Part shown: one piece after another, positions 6,267 to 8,195 of the stretch
Layout of the letters: every line of letters starts with the position of its first letter
Position numbering within the stretch: the stretch's first letter is position 1
NCBI GenBank assembly: GCA_021161495.1
Contig: JAGHAO010000149.1
Location: 1 to 8,195, forward strand
From: Caldisericaceae bacterium
GTDB lineage: Bacteria; Caldisericota; Caldisericia; Caldisericales; Caldisericaceae
Length of the DNA stretch: 8,195 bases
Direction: 5' to 3'
The notes under the pieces: generated by a model
What the model saw: the letters and a program-made list of their open reading frames with translations, nothing else
What the model was told of the DNA's origin: nothing
Databases searched by the model: none
Made by a program: the position numbers and the translations under genes

Positions 6267-7326
6267 ACGTTTTTTCTTTCTCTTCTCCTTTCAAAACCCG
6301 CAAAACCCCTTCGGCAAGGGCTTTCATTTCGTCTTCTCCGGGGTAAACTTTCACGGGCGCAATAAAACTCACCCTCTCTTTTACCCAGTTAACAAGCATA
6401 TCGGAATGGGCAAGCCCGCCGGTTATGATAACGGCATCAACCTTTCCTTCCAGCACGGTCGCCATTTCTCCGATAGTTTTTGCGATCTGATATGCCATCG
6501 CCTCGTATATGAGTTTTGCGTGAGAATCACCTTTTTCGATCATCTTTTCCACCTCTATTGCCGAGTTCGTCCCGAGGTGAGAAACAAGCCCGCCTTTTCC
6601 TGCAAGGTTCTTTTTCATTTCCTCAAATGTGTACTTACCGGAATAGCAGAGTTTTGCAAGGCTTACCGTGGGAAGCCCGCCAGCACGCTCCGGAGAGAAG
6701 GGCCCGTCTCCGTTAAGGGCGTTATTTACATCGACAACCTTTCCTTTTTTATGCGCGGCAACGGAAATCCCGCCTCCGAGGTGGGCAATCACGAGGTTTG
6801 CATCTTCATATTTTTTTCCTAAGGCTTTCGCCACCCTTCTTGCAACGGCTTTTTGGTTCAATGCATGCCAGAGGGGTTTTCTTTTTATGCCTTTAAGCCC
6901 CGAGATTCTCGCGATTTCTTCCATTTCATCCACGACAACGGGATCAACAATATATGCCTTCTTGCCGATTTTACTTGCTATGTCTTTTGCAATAAGAGCA
7001 CCCAAATTTGAGGCATGTTCTCCGTATCTACTCTCTTCGAGATCTTTAATCATATCCTCGTTCACAAGATAAGTTCCCGAAGGAACAGGATGAATAAGCC
7101 CGCCCCTTGCGGCAATTGCGGAAAATTCGTTTAAATCGAACCCCGCTTCTTTTAAAGCATTTAAGATGGCTTTTTTCCTAAATTCCAATTGGTCGATAAT
7201 TCTTTCGAAAGTCTTTAACTCTTCCGCGCTGTGCCTCAGCGTTTTTGAGAAAACTGCCTTATCCTCCTCGAACACGGCAATTTTTGTTGAAGTCGAACCC
7301 GGATTAATAACAAGAATTTTTCCCAT
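6253..7326 (-). CDS. buk: Butyrate kinase
   Basis: A 357-residue acetokinase-family enzyme that transfers phosphate between acyl phosphate and ADP, giving ATP and the free acid (butyrate, isobutyrate or a related short acid). Visible motifs are NPGSTSTK (8-15), AARGG (72-76), HLGGG (182-186), GDGPFSPERAGG (206-217), ITGGLAHS (301-308) and PGEDEMKAL (329-337). Length and motif spacing fit butyrate kinase better than acetate kinase, which is longer. The start at 7326 has AGGAGG 4 nt upstream; a longer reading from 7353 would run through the leader hairpin. It is first in the operon. No phosphotransbutyrylase lies in the window, so the acyl-CoA to acyl-phosphate step must be encoded elsewhere. 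Branched-chain acyl phosphates are plausible substrates given the VorB-type partner. Confidence 0.95.
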   Translation of the reverse strand: MGKILVINPGSTSTKIAVFEEDKAVFSKTLRHSAEELKTFERIIDQLEFRKKAILNALKEAGFDLNEFSAIAARGGLIHPVPSGTYLVNEDMIKDLEESRYGEHASNLGALIAKDIASKIGKKAYIVDPVVVDEMEEIARISGLKGIKRKPLWHALNQKAVARRVAKALGKKYEDANLVIAHLGGGISVAAHKKGKVVDVNNALNGDGPFSPERAGGLPTVSLAKLCYSGKYTFEEMKKNLAGKGGLVSHLGTNSAIEVEKMIEKGDSHAKLIYEAMAYQIAKTIGEMATVLEGKVDAVIITGGLAHSDMLVNWVKERVSFIAPVKVYPGEDEMKALAEGVLRVLKGEEKEKTYERI

Positions 7327-7336
7327 ATTTCCTCCT
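7327..7336 (-). promoter_or_regulatory. buk ribosome binding site inside a possible stem
   Basis: AGGAGG (7336-7331 on the minus strand) followed by AAAT and ATG. The same six bases form the right arm of a possible short hairpin with CCCCCTAA (7350-7343), which has one C-A mismatch and a 4-nt loop. The site could therefore be hidden or exposed depending on leader folding. Confidence 0.8.
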
Positions 7337-7345
7337 AATAAATTA

Positions 7346-7363
7346 GGGGGCATTCAAGCCCCC
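7346..7363. promoter_or_regulatory. GC-rich leader hairpin upstream of buk
   Basis: A perfect 6-bp GC stem, GGGGGC (7346-7351) and GCCCCC (7358-7363), around a 6-nt loop. In the buk transcript it sits 9 nt before the Shine-Dalgarno. Read on the minus strand it is followed by TAATTTATT, a poor U-tract; read on the + strand it is followed by TTTTGTTGAATT, closer to an intrinsic terminator. Its role (attenuator, mRNA 5' stabiliser or + strand terminator) is not decided. Confidence 0.65.
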
Positions 7364-7574
7364 TTTTGTTGAATTGTTTACTTGGTAGAATAATGCCCAT
7401 AACAATAAATGCAACGAGTCCTTTCGAACGGTTTATAAAAAGTAATACTTGATAAGCGAGAATTTTCGGAGAATGTGGCAGCATATTTAATAAAAACCCA
7501 CGCCTTCGAGAATCTTTCGAAGAAGAGAAAAACAATCTTATTTGCACCGAATGAATTTTTCTTTGCATACTTTC
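7364..7574 (-). other. Predicted untranslated leader of the buk operon
   Basis: The stretch between the candidate promoter and buk has no recognisable gene. It holds a second small hairpin, CTTCGA (7504-7509) with TCGAAG (7517-7522). I found no match to riboswitch or T-box consensus motifs that I know. A 77-codon open frame (7568 to 7335) runs through the leader and ends on a TAG touching the buk Shine-Dalgarno; it resembles no protein I recognise. Confidence 0.4.
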
Positions 7575-7580
7575 ATAAAA

Positions 7581-7609
7581 ATTTTATCACAATACTCTTA
7601 AAATTCCAA
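7581..7609 (-). promoter_or_regulatory. Candidate sigma70-type promoter for the buk-vor operon
   Basis: On the minus strand, TTGGAA (7609-7604), a 17-nt spacer, then TAAAAT (7586-7581). TGA directly before the -10 gives an extended -10 element. This scores 4 of 6 and 5 of 6 against consensus and is the best match I found upstream of buk. Transcription would start near 7574, about 250 nt before the buk ATG. A weaker alternative with TATAAA lies near 7433-7438 but has no convincing -35. Confidence 0.5.
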
Positions 7610-7630
7610 GCGACCGAATTGCCTTAAATA

Positions 7631-7650
7631 CGCATACAAATTTAAATGCG
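7631..7650. repeat. Possible divergent hairpin unit
   Basis: CGCAT (7631-7635) pairs with ATGCG (7646-7650) around a 10-nt AT loop, and AATGACAAAA follows. The right flank equals that of the hairpin at 211-231, so this may be a further, AT-rich member of the modular repeat family. The short stem makes this uncertain. Confidence 0.4.
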
Positions 7651-7692
7651 AATGACAAAAAGATAAATAAAAGAAGTGTTAGAATTTTTTCG

Positions 7693-7771
7693 ACGTTTCA
7701 GGGTGGCAGAATGCACAGGTTATGCTGCATTCCTTTCCTCGCCGAAGGCAAGCACTTGTTTCAGCATCTCG
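7693..7771. repeat. Right arm of the 77-bp imperfect-hairpin inverted repeat
   Basis: Aligns with the reverse complement of 310-386. It contains half of a CCCTGAA element (TTTCAGGGTGGCAG, 7696-7709), then the hairpin with outer arms ATGCTG (7722-7727) and CAGCAT (7762-7767) and an inner CTCGCC (7738-7743) facing GGCAAG. Outer arm bases differ from the left copy but still pair. Confidence 0.85.
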
Positions 7772-7780
7772 AACCCAGTC

Positions 7781-7826
7781 ACTCTGCACTCCTTTCCTCG
7801 CCAGAGGCGAGCACTTGTTTCAGAGT
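7781..7826. repeat. Third copy of the imperfect-hairpin repeat
   Basis: A tandem, same-orientation relative of 7722-7767. Outer arms are ACTCTG (7781-7786) and CAGAGT (7821-7826), inner arms CTCGCC (7797-7802) and GGCGAG (7806-7811), the latter perfectly paired. The middle stretch CACTCCTTTCCTCGCC and GAGCACTTGTTTCAG are shared with the other copies. Confidence 0.85.
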
Positions 7827-7830
7827 CTAT

Positions 7831-7905
7831 TATTTTTTCGCTTTTGGAGTGCACTTTGATAAAGGAACAAAAAACGAGACCCTGAATAAATACATTTCAG
7901 GGTGA
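7831..7905. repeat. Right arm of the composite inverted repeat
   Basis: The inverted partner of 131-206. It includes a TTTCGCTTTTGGAGTGCA stretch, then TTTGATAAAGGAAC, an A6 run, CGAG, and a hairpin with arms ACCCTGAA (7879-7886) and TTCAGGGT (7896-7903). On the minus strand the hairpin is followed by CTCGTTTTTTG, a terminator-like signal pointing leftward toward the operon. Confidence 0.85.
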
Positions 7906-7924
7906 CAAAAGAAAATAGGAGTTT

Positions 7925-7970
7925 CGAGGGAAATGTGTTCCCTCGATTTAAAATGTGTTCCCTGGATTTA
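7925..7970. repeat. 20-bp tandem duplication with adjoining hairpin
   Basis: The 20 bases at 7931-7950 are repeated at 7951-7970 with one change (C to G at the 14th base). CGAGGG (7925-7930) pairs with CCCTCG (7940-7945) across the first unit. A related stretch, AGGAGTTTCAAGGGGAAAGTG, occurs again from 8038, so this is part of a larger repeated block. Confidence 0.85.
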
Positions 7971-7973
7971 GAG

Positions 7974-7998
7974 ACCCTGAGTAAAGACATCTCAGGGT
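7974..7998. repeat. Hairpin repeat, CCCTGAG stem
   Basis: ACCCTGAG (7974-7981) and CTCAGGGT (7991-7998) flank a 9-nt loop TAAAGACAT, followed by GACGAAGG. A solitary right arm, CTCAGGGTGA, follows at 8016-8025, which suggests partial duplication of the unit. Confidence 0.85.
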
Positions 7999-8076
7999 GA
8001 CGAAGGCAGGGACACCTCAGGGTGATAGAAGAGAGAATAGGAGTTTCAAGGGGAAAGTGCCCTCTTTGCATTCGAA

Positions 8077-8100
8077 CCCTAAGTAAATACGCCTTGGGAT
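8077..8100. repeat. Degenerate CCCTGAG-type hairpin
   Basis: ACCCTAAG (8077-8084) and CTTGGGAT (8093-8100) keep the spacing and loop style (TAAATACGC) of the CCCTGAG units with mismatches in the stem, followed by GATAAAG. It looks like a decaying copy. Nothing else is recognisable between here and 8140. Confidence 0.6.
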
Positions 8101-8140
8101 GATAAAGAAAGACAACTTTGTTTATTGTTGCGGAACCTTT

Positions 8141-8170
8141 GCAAGGATTCCTTGCGTTTTAATTTTCTTT
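8141..8170 (+). terminator. Possible intrinsic terminator
   Basis: GCAAGG (8141-8146) pairs with CCTTGC (8150-8155) around a 3-nt loop, followed by GTTTTAATTTTCTTT on the + strand. The stem is short and no gene lies directly upstream on this strand, so it could also belong to the promoter region of the next gene. Confidence 0.35.
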
Positions 8171-8178
8171 TAAAAGAG

Positions 8179-8184
8179 TATAAT
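8179..8184 (+). promoter_or_regulatory. Candidate -10 box of a promoter leaving the window
   Basis: A perfect TATAAT on the + strand near the window edge. No good -35 lies at standard spacing; TTTTAA (8157-8162, 16-nt spacer) is the nearest candidate. It would drive a rightward gene beyond 8195. Confidence 0.4.
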
Positions 8185-8195
8185 AAAATCGAAGG

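Noticed and set aside
7331..7353. Longer butyrate kinase start at 7353
   Set aside because: The extra nine residues would cross the leader hairpin and the AGGAGG site, which is correctly placed for the ATG at 7326. The family starts with the K-I-L-V-I-N-P-G strand.
7346..7380. Intrinsic terminator on the + strand upstream of buk
   Set aside because: The stem plus TTTT looks right, but no + strand gene precedes it; upstream on that strand is the antisense of buk. I kept it as a leader hairpin.
7364..7700. tRNA, T-box or known riboswitch in the leader
   Set aside because: No cloverleaf, no T-box consensus and no recognisable aptamer core on either strand.
7676..8071. Short open frames across the right repeat field
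   Set aside because: They run through the hairpin repeats on both strands and give repeat-derived peptides only.

Overview
The window looks like a chromosomal segment from an anaerobic, amino-acid- or keto-acid-fermenting bacterium. The evidence is a ferredoxin-linked 2-oxoacid oxidoreductase encoded with butyrate kinase, strong AGGAGG ribosome binding sites, very tight gene packing, and intergenic DNA full of short hairpin repeats. I cannot fix the phylum from the sequence. A deep-branching anaerobe (Caldisericota- or Thermotogota-like) is only a guess.

Layout. Positions 1-386 are gene-free and packed with short hairpin repeats. Positions about 393-663 (+ strand) hold the C-terminal remnant of a short-chain dehydrogenase that has lost its N-terminal part. 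Positions 660-7326 are one continuous minus-strand operon of nine genes, read right to left: butyrate kinase (buk), a SIMIBI-type P-loop NTPase, a 2x[4Fe-4S] ferredoxin subunit, the alpha (vorB-type), beta and gamma subunits of a 2-oxoacid:ferredoxin oxidoreductase, a small cupin, a complete SDR oxidoreductase, and an SbcD/Mre11-like nuclease. Gene borders overlap by 1-14 nt or are separated by 1-13 nt. A candidate promoter with an extended -10 lies at 7581-7609, giving a predicted leader of about 250 nt with hairpins next to the buk ribosome binding site. Positions 7690-8100 are a second repeat field. Positions 8141-8195 hold a terminator-like hairpin and a TATAAT box pointing out of the window on the + strand.

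How the genes work together. The oxidoreductase would turn a 2-oxoacid (probably branched-chain, such as 2-oxoisovalerate) plus CoA into acyl-CoA, CO2 and reduced ferredoxin. After a phosphotransacylase step that is not encoded here, butyrate kinase would make ATP and the free acid. The P-loop protein has no assigned role. The cupin, SDR and nuclease are translationally coupled to the operon, but nothing ties their chemistry to it.

The least explained part is the repeat DNA. Two fields flank the operon as inverted, order-preserved copies. They are built of hairpins whose stems vary while the flanks (ACGAGA on one side, TGACA or a close variant on the other) stay constant, and one family shows compensatory stem changes among three copies.
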